A stretch of 64,000 bases of DNA from Saprospiraceae bacterium. GTDB taxonomy: Bacteria > Bacteroidota > Bacteroidia > Chitinophagales > Saprospiraceae. Positions within the stretch are counted from its first letter, which is position 1. Each line of letters starts with the position of its first letter. The position numbers and the translations under genes are program-made. The stretch covers positions 186,001-250,000 of the forward strand of contig JANQPA010000040.1 of NCBI GenBank assembly GCA_028285545.1, given 5' to 3'. Shown here piece after piece: positions 8,899 to 17,751 of this stretch. Below the pieces are notes generated by a model that saw only the letters and a program-made list of their open reading frames with translations, ran no database searches and had not been told where the DNA came from.

Positions 8899-9750
8899 AT
8901 GTCTAACACAAACGAGTTAAAAAAAATTGCCTCCCAGGTCCGACGAGATATTATTCGTCAGACTCATCTGGCAGCTAGTGGTCACCCTGGAGGCTCATTG
9001 GGCTGCACTGAGTTTTTTACCGCCTTATACTTCAATATTATGGACCATGACCCCTCCTTTAATATGGAAGGTAAGGGCGAAGACATGTTTTTTCTTTCAA
9101 ATGGCCACATTTCTCCAGTCTGGTATAGCATACTTGCTCATAGCGGTTATTTCCCTGTAGAAGAACTGGCCACCTTCCGAAAAATTGATTCCAGGTTACA
9201 AGGCCATCCTGCCACTCATGAAGGCCTTCCGGGAATTCGAGTAGCTTCTGGTTCGTTAGGACAGGGCCTCTCAGTAGCTATAGGTGCCGCTCTTGCCAAA
9301 AAATTAAATGGAGATAATAAGTTGGTTTATGTCCTTACAGGAGATGGTGAATTACAGGAAGGTCAAATCTGGGAGGCGGCCCTTTTTGCTCCTCATCATA
9401 AAGTTGATAATTTAATTGTAACGGTCGACTGGAATGGTCAGCAGATTGATGGCCCTACCAGCCAGGTTATGTCATTAGGAGATTTACCTGCAAAATTTAA
9501 AGCATTTGGATGGGAGGTTATGCATCTGGAAAAAGGGAATGATATGGAAGCAGTAGTGGCCGCTTTAAATGAAGCGAAGGCTAAAACCGGCAAGGGTAAG
9601 CCAATCGTAATCCTTATGCAGACAGAAATGGGATATGGAGTGGACTTTATGCAGGGCACTCATAAATGGCACGGTAAAGCTCCCAATGAGGAACAAACAA
9701 AAGCGGCACTTTCGCAATTAGAAGAAACACTGGGAGATTTTCCAGCTTAA
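8899..9750 (+). CDS. Transketolase, N-terminal (TPP-binding) subunit
   Basis: 283 aa, corresponding to the first half of a classical transketolase. It binds thiamine diphosphate and Mg: GHPGGSLG (about residues 29-36), GDGELQEGQ (about 149-157) and the following DWNGQQ. With the next gene it forms a two-subunit transketolase that moves C2 units between sugar phosphates in the non-oxidative pentose phosphate pathway. The halves are separate genes with their own start and stop and 115 bp between them, as is common in Bacteroidota and Archaea, so this is not a frameshift. Confidence 0.92.
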   Translation: MSNTNELKKIASQVRRDIIRQTHLAASGHPGGSLGCTEFFTALYFNIMDHDPSFNMEGKGEDMFFLSNGHISPVWYSILAHSGYFPVEELATFRKIDSRLQGHPATHEGLPGIRVASGSLGQGLSVAIGAALAKKLNGDNKLVYVLTGDGELQEGQIWEAALFAPHHKVDNLIVTVDWNGQQIDGPTSQVMSLGDLPAKFKAFGWEVMHLEKGNDMEAVVAALNEAKAKTGKGKPIVILMQTEMGYGVDFMQGTHKWHGKAPNEEQTKAALSQLEETLGDFPA

Positions 9751-9763
9751 TTATTTGTTTTTT

Positions 9764-9851
9764 GTTATTCGTTATTTGTTACTTGTTACTTGTTATTACT
9801 TATTTTTTCTAACCAGGTTACCCCAATAACCAATAACCAATAACCAATAAC
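9764..9851. repeat. Opposed period-7 arrays between the transketolase subunit genes
   Basis: Five degenerate units of GTTATTN/GTTACTT (9764-9798) face four exact units of CAATAAC (9824-9851), which is their complement. The transcript could fold into an imperfect hairpin between the two subunit genes and so tune expression of the second. The array starts about 14 bp after the stop codon and ends about 15 bp before the next ATG. Confidence 0.7.
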
Positions 9852-9865
9852 CAAAATTTAAAAAG

Positions 9866-10822
9866 ATGCTTGATCAATTAACATATACAGAAAAGAAAGC
9901 CACCAGGGATGGCTTTGGAGCAGGATTGTTTGAGGTAGGAGAGCAAAACCCTGAGGTAGTGGCCTTATGTGCTGACCTCATCGGATCCTTAAAAATGCAG
10001 AATTTTATCAATAGTCATCCTGATCGATTTTTTCAGGTAGGGATATCTGAGGCAAACATGATGGGGATTGCTGCAGGACTAGCTACATCCGGAAAAATCC
10101 CTTATACTGGAACTTTTGCCAACTTTTCCACGGGAAGAGTTTATGATCAAATTCGACAGTCTATAGCTTATTCCCATAAAAATGTAAAAGTTTGTGCTTC
10201 CCATGCTGGACTTACCCTGGGAGAGGACGGTGCTACCCACCAAATACTAGAGGACATTGGCATGATGAGGATGCTACCCGGATTCACAGTCATTAATCCC
10301 TGCGATTATAATCAGACCAAGGCAGCTACTATTGCCATTGCTGAACATCATGGCCCTGTTTATTTAAGATTTGGGCGCCCCAGTTGGCCTGTTTTTACAC
10401 CTGCCGATCAAAAGTTTGAAATCGGGAAAGCCCTCCTATTGAGCTCAGGTACGGATGTCAGTGTATTTGCCACCGGCCATATGGTTTGGCAGGCAGTGGA
10501 AGCTGCAAAAAGCCTTGCTCTTGAAGGAATTAGCTGTGAAATCATCAACATTCACACCATCAAACCACTGGATGAAGAAGCAATCCTGGATTCTGTGAGT
10601 AAAACAGGATGCGTTGTTACGGCCGAAGAACATCAAAGAAATGGTGGCTTGGGCGAGGCTATCGCTCAATTATTGGTTCATAAAAATCCGCGCCCTATGG
10701 AATTTATTGCTGTAAATGATAGCTTTGGCGAAAGTGGAAAGCCTAGCGATCTTTTAGATAAATACGGCCTTGGGGTGGAAGATGTAAAAGCGGCTATAAA
10801 AAGAGCCATTGATAGAAAATAA
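9866..10822 (+). CDS. Transketolase, C-terminal (pyrimidine-binding) subunit
   Basis: 318 aa. It has the transketolase pyrimidine-binding domain followed by the C-terminal domain. Landmarks are [15 protein letters not shown] with the Glu that activates thiamine diphosphate (about residues 60-74), and [17 protein letters not shown] (about 111-127) for substrate phosphate and cofactor contacts. It works with the N-terminal subunit encoded just upstream. Full length for the split type. Confidence 0.92.
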   Translation: MLDQLTYTEKKATRDGFGAGLFEVGEQNPEVVALCADLIGSLKMQNFINSHPDRFFQVGISEANMMGIAAGLATSGKIPYTGTFANFSTGRVYDQIRQSIAYSHKNVKVCASHAGLTLGEDGATHQILEDIGMMRMLPGFTVINPCDYNQTKAATIAIAEHHGPVYLRFGRPSWPVFTPADQKFEIGKALLLSSGTDVSVFATGHMVWQAVEAAKSLALEGISCEIINIHTIKPLDEEAILDSVSKTGCVVTAEEHQRNGGLGEAIAQLLVHKNPRPMEFIAVNDSFGESGKPSDLLDKYGLGVEDVKAAIKRAIDRK

Positions 10823-10914
10823 TAATTGAACTGGCCTAAGCAATTTGTTTTAAATCTTCAAGCTGTTAAGGCCAGAAGAAAATTCTTAGATAATACTCAA
10901 ATCTTTATTTTCCT

Positions 10915-12060
10915 ATGAAAATTGGAACTAAAGTTATACATGCAGGACTGGGGCCTGATCCCCAAACCGGAGCTGTCATGACTCCGATATACCAAACTTC
11001 CACCTATGCTCAGGATGCCCCTGGCCAGCATAAAGGATTTGAATATGCCCGTACCCAGAACCCTACCCGATCGGCCTTGGAAAGGAATTTAGCCGCTCTT
11101 GAAAATGGGACTCATGCCATATGTTTTAGTAGTGGGTTGGCGGCAATGGATGCTGTCATGCGCCTTTTAGAGCCAGGAGACGAGATCCTTTCTACAAATG
11201 ACCTTTATGGTGGGTCTTATCGGCAAATGGTACAAATTCATGAAAAATATGGACTAAAAGCCACCTTTATCGATATGCAAGATCCTTCTGTGGTGGCCAA
11301 TGCCATAACAGAAAACACCAAAATGCTTTGGTTAGAAACGCCTACTAATCCAATGTTAAATATTTTGGACATTCAGGCCATTTGCAATATTGCTAAGGCA
11401 AAAAACATTTTGGTAGCAGTTGACAATACCTTTGCTTCTCCTTACCTACAAGTGCCCATTGATCTGGGAGCACAGCTGGTAGTTCATTCCGCTACTAAAT
11501 ATTTAGGCGGACATTCTGATGTGATTCATGGAGCAGTGGTAACCAATCAGCCTGAACTGGCAGAGAAACTTTATTTTTTACAAAATGCTGTTGGAGCTGT
11601 TCCTGGGCCTCAAGATTGCTTTTTGATTTTAAGAGGAATAAAAACCCTACACTTACGTGTGGAGCGATCTTGCCAAAATGCAGCTACCATTGCCAATTTT
11701 TTAAAAGATCATCCCAAAGTAGGCAAAGTTTATTATCCTGGATTTGAAACTCATCCCAATCATGAAGTAGCCAAGCGGCAGATGCGGCATTTCGGAGGGA
11801 TGGTCTCCTTTGACCTTCTGGAAGATAGTATGGAAAATGCACACAAAGTTATGAGTAATACTCATTATTTCTTATTGGCAGAATCCTTGGGCGGGGTTGA
11901 GTCCCTTATCGGCCATCCTGCATCTATGACTCATGCTTCAATCCCGAAAGAAGAAAGGCTTAAAACTGGCCTAACGGACACACTTATCCGACTCAGTGTC
12001 GGAATTGAAGATATTGAAGATTTGATTAAAGATTTAGCAAAGGCACTGGATAGTTTTTAA
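10915..12060 (+). CDS. Trans-sulfuration PLP enzyme (cystathionine gamma-synthase/lyase family)
   Basis: 381 aa, full length. A Cys/Met-metabolism PLP enzyme: YARTQNPTRSALE, SSGLAAMDAV in the cofactor phosphate site, ETPTNPMLNILDI, and the cofactor lysine in HSATKYLGGHSD (about residue 195). The C-terminus (ESLGGVESLIGHPASMTHAS, RLSVGIEDIEDL) is typical for cystathionine gamma-synthase and gamma/beta-lyase, which cannot be told apart by eye. It makes or cleaves cystathionine in methionine/cysteine interconversion. A hairpin terminator follows. Confidence 0.9.
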   Translation: MKIGTKVIHAGLGPDPQTGAVMTPIYQTSTYAQDAPGQHKGFEYARTQNPTRSALERNLAALENGTHAICFSSGLAAMDAVMRLLEPGDEILSTNDLYGGSYRQMVQIHEKYGLKATFIDMQDPSVVANAITENTKMLWLETPTNPMLNILDIQAICNIAKAKNILVAVDNTFASPYLQVPIDLGAQLVVHSATKYLGGHSDVIHGAVVTNQPELAEKLYFLQNAVGAVPGPQDCFLILRGIKTLHLRVERSCQNAATIANFLKDHPKVGKVYYPGFETHPNHEVAKRQMRHFGGMVSFDLLEDSMENAHKVMSNTHYFLLAESLGGVESLIGHPASMTHASIPKEERLKTGLTDTLIRLSVGIEDIEDLIKDLAKALDSF

Positions 12061-12068
12061 AGGTTGTT

Positions 12069-12106
12069 GGAATGACAGAAAAAGTTCGTAATTTTTCTGT
12101 CATTCC
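12069..12106 (+). terminator. Hairpin terminator after the trans-sulfuration enzyme
   Basis: 15-bp perfect stem, 12069-12083 with 12092-12106, loop of 8 nt. The stem ends in AAAAA/TTTTT next to the loop rather than after it. Confidence 0.65.
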
Positions 12107-12124
12107 TTAAAACACCTTTAAACT

Positions 12125-13822
12125 ATGGCCAAAAATATACTTTTAAAAAAAGATGATTACTGGTCCATCTGGATCGGATTGGGATTGCTGCTGGCAGGGT
12201 TGTGTCTTTTTTATTTAAGTCGGCCAGGTAATTGGAAAAGCCAACATCTGCAATTTCAGAGGGTAATGGATGTTGAAGATCAAAAAGCTCCTTATCATAC
12301 TCTTGCCTGGCAAGAAGCCTTTAACAACAAACAAGGTCTTAAAGCATCAAAAACTCCTATGGGCCAATTTCTAAGTCAGCTGACTACAAAACCCTCCGAG
12401 TGGAAAATCAATCCTTTAGATGCTTTATTTCACTCCAATAAAAAAGCAGAGCAAATAAAAGTAGAGGTTCAATCTGATTACGAAGAAGCAAAGTTATATG
12501 AAGGTCAATTAAAACAGCTTGCCTTACTCACTGACTCGACCGCTCAAAACTCATCCTATCAAAATCCCACTTATAATGAACAAGCCCATAAAGCCATTCA
12601 GGAATGGCAGGCAGCCAACAATTCATTAGGCAAAACTCAAAAAAAATATGAGGCTAGCCCTTTTAATAAAATTCCCTGGCTTTTTGGATTGTTTGTAATA
12701 TTTGGCTTGCTTTTTGGAGTGGGTATGCATGTAATGGGTACCCCTATAGTTGATTTTATAAAAGGCTTTTCGATTGTTTTTTTGGTCGGTGTAGTGGCTT
12801 TTTTGCTGGGAGCTCAATCCAATATGAAAGCCATTGGTTTTGGCTATGCAGCCTGGGCCATCATATTGGGCCTATTGATAAGTAATACCATTGGCACTCC
12901 AGATTGGGTAAAAAAGGCCTTAAGTACAGAGTTTTATATTAAAACGGGACTGGTCGTTCTAGGAGCTGAAATTTTATTAGGAAAAATTTTAGCCATTGGT
13001 GTACCTGGCATTTTTGTGGCATGGGTGGTCACGCCCATCGTTTTGGTTAGTACCTTTTGGTTTGGACAAAAGGTTTTAAAAATATCTTCCAAATCCTTGA
13101 ATATGACTATTTCGGCAGATATGTCGGTTTGTGGGGTATCTGCCGCTGTTGCAACAGCGGCAGCCTGTAAAGCCACCAGAGAAGAATTGACCATTGCTAT
13201 CGGCTTGTCCATGATTTTCACTTCAGTAATGATGATATTAATGCCCGCCTTCATCAATTTTGTAGGCATGCCTGAGATTTTAGGTGGTGCCTGGATTGGT
13301 GGTACCATTGATGCCACAGGGGCGGTTGTAGCAGCGGGTGCCTTTTTAGGAGATCAGGCATTAAGTGTGGCTGCCACCATCAAAATGATCCAGAATATAT
13401 TAATAGGTATTATTGCTTTTGGAGTTGCCATCTATTTCGCCAGTAAAGTTGAAAAGGAAAAAAAGGCCCGAGTTTCCTGGACCGAAATATGGTATCGCTT
13501 TCCTAAATTCATTTTGGGTTTCATTACTGCCTCAATTTTATTTTCAGTTGTTTATGCCATCCTTGGAACAGATATGGGGTACAGTCTTATTGATCAGGGG
13601 TTAATTGCCAGTTTTAGTAAAAATATTCGTGGCTGGTTGTTTTGCCTGGCTTTTGTTAGTATTGGATTATCAATAAATTTTAAGGAGTTAAAAAAACACT
13701 TTACTGGAGGGAAGCCCCTGGTATTATATTTATGTGGCCAGGCCTTGAATCTGGGATTAACTTTATTAATGGCCTATATTATGTTTTATCTGGTATTTCC
13801 GGATTATTCTTCAAATATTTAG
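12125..13822 (+). CDS. YeiH-family putative sulfate exporter, with N-terminal extension
   Basis: 565 aa against about 330-350 for E. coli YeiH. The C-terminal 380 residues are the ten-or-so-helix UPF0324/YeiH core, recognisable by KTGLVVLGAEILLGKILAIG, SADMSVCGVSAAVATAAACKA and GGTIDATGAVVAAGAFLG. The first 180 residues carry one membrane helix (about 14-30), a charged loop of about 130 residues that should be outside the membrane, then a second helix. Longer family members of this kind occur in Bacteroidota. Transport of sulfate or a sulfur compound is only a family prediction; the trans-sulfuration gene upstream is compatible with it. Confidence 0.8.
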   Translation: MAKNILLKKDDYWSIWIGLGLLLAGLCLFYLSRPGNWKSQHLQFQRVMDVEDQKAPYHTLAWQEAFNNKQGLKASKTPMGQFLSQLTTKPSEWKINPLDALFHSNKKAEQIKVEVQSDYEEAKLYEGQLKQLALLTDSTAQNSSYQNPTYNEQAHKAIQEWQAANNSLGKTQKKYEASPFNKIPWLFGLFVIFGLLFGVGMHVMGTPIVDFIKGFSIVFLVGVVAFLLGAQSNMKAIGFGYAAWAIILGLLISNTIGTPDWVKKALSTEFYIKTGLVVLGAEILLGKILAIGVPGIFVAWVVTPIVLVSTFWFGQKVLKISSKSLNMTISADMSVCGVSAAVATAAACKATREELTIAIGLSMIFTSVMMILMPAFINFVGMPEILGGAWIGGTIDATGAVVAAGAFLGDQALSVAATIKMIQNILIGIIAFGVAIYFASKVEKEKKARVSWTEIWYRFPKFILGFITASILFSVVYAILGTDMGYSLIDQGLIASFSKNIRGWLFCLAFVSIGLSINFKELKKHFTGGKPLVLYLCGQALNLGLTLLMAYIMFYLVFPDYSSNI

Positions 13823-13898
13823 TTGAAATTAGTAAGATCCAGGAAAGAAGAATTAAGTATGATTTAATATTGCAAACAATCTTTGATGATTAAATAAA

Positions 13899-14147
13899 AT
13901 GAGTGACAAGACATCCCATAATCGACTCATCAATTGGTTAAAACTTATCCTCGGATTTGGATTGATTTGGCTGGGGATCACTCAGTTTCATAAGCTTATT
14001 CCTGGAAAAACTGCTCATAAAGTAATCGAACATATCCAAAAGGAAGATTTAGATGCGGGCGCTCTTTTTTATAGCGAAAGCCCAGATGCCCTTGATGCCT
14101 ATTACCATATCAAAAAAAAATATGGATCTCAAAGCAACAACAAATAA
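13899..14147 (+). CDS. Small single-pass membrane protein, unknown function
   Basis: 82 aa. One membrane helix (about residues 13-29, LKLILGFGLIWLGITQF) and a soluble C-terminal half rich in charged residues with KVIEHIQKEDLDAGALFYS. No family recognised. It follows the YeiH-type gene by 76 bp on the same strand and may be co-transcribed as an accessory subunit; this rests on position only. Confidence 0.6.
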   Translation: MSDKTSHNRLINWLKLILGFGLIWLGITQFHKLIPGKTAHKVIEHIQKEDLDAGALFYSESPDALDAYYHIKKKYGSQSNNK

Positions 14148-14207
14148 ATTTGCATCCCGAATAGAATTAATATGCCACTATTATTATTAGGCTTAAGGAC
14201 AAAAATT

Positions 14208-15170
14208 TCAATTTTGCCTTTCTTCTAAACCTTGTAAAGCTCCTTCAATTAAATTAAATACCGCATTCATTGATTTTTTATCGGCATCATCTTTATAAGG
14301 ATAAGAAGCAATTCCCAAAGCTGCTGTTTTTGGGTATTGAAACATCAACCTAAGGGCAGCCCCAAGCTCTTTACTAGAAGGACCATTGGGAACAGTCAAT
14401 GGATGTCCTGAAACTTCCTCAGGATCTAAAACATCCATATCAATGTGGATATAAATCAAATCAGTTAGCTTGCTCAAACGCTCCATCTGTACTCTAAGAT
14501 TTTTGCTAAGCTCACGAATTTCATCCACAGAAATTAACTCTATCATTGAATTATCAATGCGTTCCTGTTCTAATGGATCTGTATCTCGCACACCACCAAG
14601 AACAATATATTTTTCAGGCAATGCAGGATCCAAACCTGATTGGAGGCGTAGTCGTGTCAAACATTGACCTGCTGCAATAGCAACTGGCATTCCCCCTAGC
14701 ATGCCGCTCAGTGTAGTTTCTGGCGTATTAAAGTCGCCATGCGCATCAATAAATACTAAACCAATCCGCAAAGGTCTTCTGGTTGGGCCGGAGTGCTGCA
14801 GACCAGCTAACATTCCCATGATAGAGCTACAATTTGCCAGAAAACCAATTGGAAAATAACCTTCTTTAACTGTTTTGGAGACCAATTCGCCAAGATGGCC
14901 ATTGGCCATTCCGAAACGATGCCATCGACCATATTCTTTATCCTCATCAGCACTCAATTTTACAGCTGGCACTAATTTAATAGAAGAACCCAATCTTGTT
15001 TTCGCCTCCTTTGTTAATATTTCTGGTCCCTGAGCATATTCCTGGGTTGCCCTATCACCAGCATAGGGATTTTGAATGATGGCAATTTTTTTCCCTTCAC
15101 TTTGTGCGGTAAGGATGGAAAAAGGAAAAAGTAGTAGAAGCATAATCAAAGAATAAATCGACTTTTCCAT
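14208..15170 (-). CDS. Exported arginase/ureohydrolase-fold protein with variant metal site
   Basis: 320 aa with a signal peptide (MEKSIYSLIMLLLLFPFSILTAQ), so it is periplasmic or secreted, unlike cytosolic arginases. Two of the three metal motifs are normal: DAHGDFNT (142-149) and HIDMDVLDP (242-250). The first motif, GGDHS in arginase, reads LANCS (111-115), putting Cys114 where the metal-binding His is expected. A GNC-type variant exists in other arginase-family proteins of unknown activity. It may therefore act on another guanidino or amidino compound, or bind metal differently. The gene is convergent with the small membrane protein gene. Confidence 0.78.
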   Translation of the reverse strand: MEKSIYSLIMLLLLFPFSILTAQSEGKKIAIIQNPYAGDRATQEYAQGPEILTKEAKTRLGSSIKLVPAVKLSADEDKEYGRWHRFGMANGHLGELVSKTVKEGYFPIGFLANCSSIMGMLAGLQHSGPTRRPLRIGLVFIDAHGDFNTPETTLSGMLGGMPVAIAAGQCLTRLRLQSGLDPALPEKYIVLGGVRDTDPLEQERIDNSMIELISVDEIRELSKNLRVQMERLSKLTDLIYIHIDMDVLDPEEVSGHPLTVPNGPSSKELGAALRLMFQYPKTAALGIASYPYKDDADKKSMNAVFNLIEGALQGLEERQN

Positions 15171-15292
15171 TGTATCTTTCTTTAATTATTAATGGAATGA
15201 AGGTTTCAGCCTAATTAAATATAACAATATTATATTGCTTGATATCCGAATTCTGACACCCAATTTTATTGCAAAAATTAAATATTTCAATT

Positions 15293-15724
15293 ATGAAGAA
15301 AATCATCTTAATAATTCTTGTTTCTACTTGTTTCTACTTGAATTCCTACAGCCAGGACAAGGCAGGAATTAAGAGGGCTGCATTAGATTATATCGAAGGC
15401 TTTTATATAGGAGATACCATGAAAATAAAAAGAAGTATTCATCCTGATTTGTCAAAATATGGCTATAGCAAAAATGATGAAACAAAGGCTTATAAAGGAC
15501 ACCTAATGACTTATGAAAGAGCTATTGGTTTTGCCCGTGAGGTGGCCAATGACCCACAATGGGCTGCTCCTCAGGGAGCTGTAAAAAAAATTAAAATATT
15601 AGATGTACAAGATAAAATAGCTTCTGTTAAATTAACACTGTATTGGGGAATCGATTACTTGCTAATGGCCAAATATGAAGGCAAATGGATGATTACAAAA
15701 GTATTGTGGCAGGCTGTAGATTAA
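15293..15724 (+). CDS. Exported NTF2/lumazine-binding-like protein
   Basis: 143 aa from the ATG at 15293; a TTG start 24 bp upstream is less likely because the ATG directly precedes a good signal peptide (KKIILIILVSTCFYLNSYSQ). The mature part, about 120 aa, has the alpha-beta pattern of the SnoaL/NTF2-like 'putative lumazine-binding' family: ALDYIEGFYIGDTMKIKRSIHP at the start and KYEGKWMITKVLWQ at the end. Such proteins bind small ligands or act as exported accessory proteins. The DNA for the signal peptide contains the direct duplication TTGTTTCTAC. Confidence 0.7.
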   Translation: MKKIILIILVSTCFYLNSYSQDKAGIKRAALDYIEGFYIGDTMKIKRSIHPDLSKYGYSKNDETKAYKGHLMTYERAIGFAREVANDPQWAAPQGAVKKIKILDVQDKIASVKLTLYWGIDYLLMAKYEGKWMITKVLWQAVD

Positions 15725-15738
15725 AAATCTTATTTTTT

Positions 15739-15836
15739 CAATGTCAATACCAATTTCAATAGCAATGGCAATAAGTTGAATTTTATTTTCATTGCTATTG
15801 CTATTGAAATTGACATTGATATTGATATTGACATTG
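15739..15836. repeat. Opposed period-6 CAATNN / ATTGNN arrays between convergent genes
   Basis: The left array (15739-15773) has units of the form NCAATN. The right array (15790-15836) has eight units of the form NATTGN. The two can pair imperfectly as a hairpin of about 35 bp. The right array runs directly into the stop codon of the serine hydrolase gene (15837). Probable bidirectional terminator. Confidence 0.7.
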
Positions 15837-17684
15837 TTAAAAGGAAAATCCAATAAAGTTCCAATAATATAGCTGCCAGACAAAAATCAATCCTATCGCT
15901 ATAAGAAGCCCATGTTTCACTCTTCCCATTTTCCCCAAATCCATCCAGGCTTTTAGGCTTCCCAAACCGGCTATTACAAAAAATATTATACTAAGAATTG
16001 GAAGTAGAAATATGAGATAAAAGAAAGTTGGAATCCCATATTGAATATTTGCTCCAATTATTGCAATACTACCAAAAAAAGTAACAATAAATAATAATCC
16101 CGATCCGGCAAATGCTCGCCAATATTTGAAGGGTGAGGCTTCCTTTCTTTTTTTCTTAAAAAATAATCGTATTAATCCTCCTATTAAAATTATGATAAAA
16201 GTTAAAGTGGATAAACCAAGTGAGAAAAAAGTAAATCCCTTTTGCCCATACCAGGATACTTTTTGAAAGGCATCAGCTCTTCCTGGCAAATGTAAAGTAG
16301 GCACCCCATTTATTTTCGAAAAAGCAACATGGAAACTACCAGCAGGGTTACCCAATAATCCAGGCTCAACTACTTTATAAGGTTCATTGAATAGAAATAA
16401 GGCAGTATCTTTTAAAGCTTTTACCTTGACCTCATTTCCTAAAACTACCTGGTAAAATATACGTTCAATACTAGTATCATTTCTACGGGTTCTCAAATAA
16501 GTTCCAGCAAATTTCCGGGCATTCCCTAGTTTTTGGAAGGAAGGGCTAGGCTTTTCTTTGACAGGATAAATCATTCTGAAAAATTCATTGATCACTATGT
16601 TGCGAAAGGCACTTTGACCGCCATTTATGGTCACAAATACACCAAGAGAATCCTCAGGAATCAGGTGAATATAGCTAATAAACCCATTTCGATTATTGCC
16701 GTGGGTTAAGCCTCGCATTCCTCGAAATTCTCTTTCAAAAAATCCTAAAGCCCGACCATATATTGATGGATGTCCACTAAAGTGTCTTTTTTGTAGGGTA
16801 TCGATGGTTTCCTTTTTTAAAATCTGCTTCCCATTTAAAGTCCCACCATTTACATGAGCCATCATAAAATGGGCCATATCACGTGCCGACCCAATTAACA
16901 TTGAAGCAGGGATAGTTTGTACATATTCAAAATGAGTAGGTATTGCTTGTCCCTTTTGGATTTGATAAGGCTTTGCCAATCGGGTTTTGCTCTGCTCATT
17001 TAAGATAAAGGTAGAATTTTGCATATCTAAAGGGCCAAATATATTTTGCTGAACAAACTCTTCAAAACTTAATCCACTAATTTCTTCCACAACCAGCCCA
17101 GCTAAAGCGACACCGTGGTTTGAATAAGCAGCTACTTTACCAGCCGGAAAAATCTGATTGGGCATCCTTTTCGATAAATAATCATTTAATGAAATAAAGT
17201 CTTTTTCCTCTAATCTGAGGCGAGCAAAAGTTCGTTCCTCAAATCCCGCTGTATGGGTAAGCAATTGACGTAAACTGACAGCAGGAACTTCTATTGTTTT
17301 CAGGTAATCATTAACATCTGTATCCAAATTTAATTGACCTCTTTCCACCATTTGCATCACAGCAGTAGCTACAACCAATTTTGACAAAGATCCCAGCATA
17401 AAGGTGGTATGCTCGGCATCCATCGGCAGTTTATTTTCTAAATCTGCCAATCCTATATGATTCATGGCCAATAGTTTTTCCCCCTTAACAATAGCATAGG
17501 TAGCTCCGGTGACATTGTATTCAGACTGGTGGCTTAAAATGATTGAATCCATAATACTTCGGACCTTATTCGTATCAGAAAGAATGGAAAAGGATTGTGC
17601 CTGAATATTCGTTATGCTAAAAAACAAGGCAATAAAAAGAGAGGTAAAAGTCGAGTGAGTGTTTGGTATCATTTTTTTCTTCAA
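15837..17684 (-). CDS. Membrane-anchored serine hydrolase (class C beta-lactamase family)
   Basis: 615 aa. A signal peptide (about residues 12-30) is followed by a beta-lactamase/D-Ala-D-Ala carboxypeptidase domain with S99-L-S-K102 as SxxK nucleophile motif and Y187-S-N as YxN. The C-terminal 140 residues hold four hydrophobic helices, so the catalytic domain faces the periplasm and is tethered to the inner membrane. Probable role is hydrolysis of a peptide, ester or peptidoglycan substrate; resistance to beta-lactams cannot be inferred. The AraC-type regulator gene lies 67 bp upstream on the same strand and may control it. Confidence 0.85.
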   Translation of the reverse strand: MKKKMIPNTHSTFTSLFIALFFSITNIQAQSFSILSDTNKVRSIMDSIILSHQSEYNVTGATYAIVKGEKLLAMNHIGLADLENKLPMDAEHTTFMLGSLSKLVVATAVMQMVERGQLNLDTDVNDYLKTIEVPAVSLRQLLTHTAGFEERTFARLRLEEKDFISLNDYLSKRMPNQIFPAGKVAAYSNHGVALAGLVVEEISGLSFEEFVQQNIFGPLDMQNSTFILNEQSKTRLAKPYQIQKGQAIPTHFEYVQTIPASMLIGSARDMAHFMMAHVNGGTLNGKQILKKETIDTLQKRHFSGHPSIYGRALGFFEREFRGMRGLTHGNNRNGFISYIHLIPEDSLGVFVTINGGQSAFRNIVINEFFRMIYPVKEKPSPSFQKLGNARKFAGTYLRTRRNDTSIERIFYQVVLGNEVKVKALKDTALFLFNEPYKVVEPGLLGNPAGSFHVAFSKINGVPTLHLPGRADAFQKVSWYGQKGFTFFSLGLSTLTFIIILIGGLIRLFFKKKRKEASPFKYWRAFAGSGLLFIVTFFGSIAIIGANIQYGIPTFFYLIFLLPILSIIFFVIAGLGSLKAWMDLGKMGRVKHGLLIAIGLIFVWQLYYWNFIGFSF

Positions 17685-17751
17685 AAAAACATCAAATAAA
17701 GGGCAGGATCGACTTTTTGCTTGCAGTGAGGCTTAAAGATGAATCAAAATT

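Noticed and set aside
8899-10822. Two transketolase halves considered as a frameshifted gene
   Set aside because: Each half has its own start and stop, the domain boundary is clean, and split transketolase is a normal arrangement.
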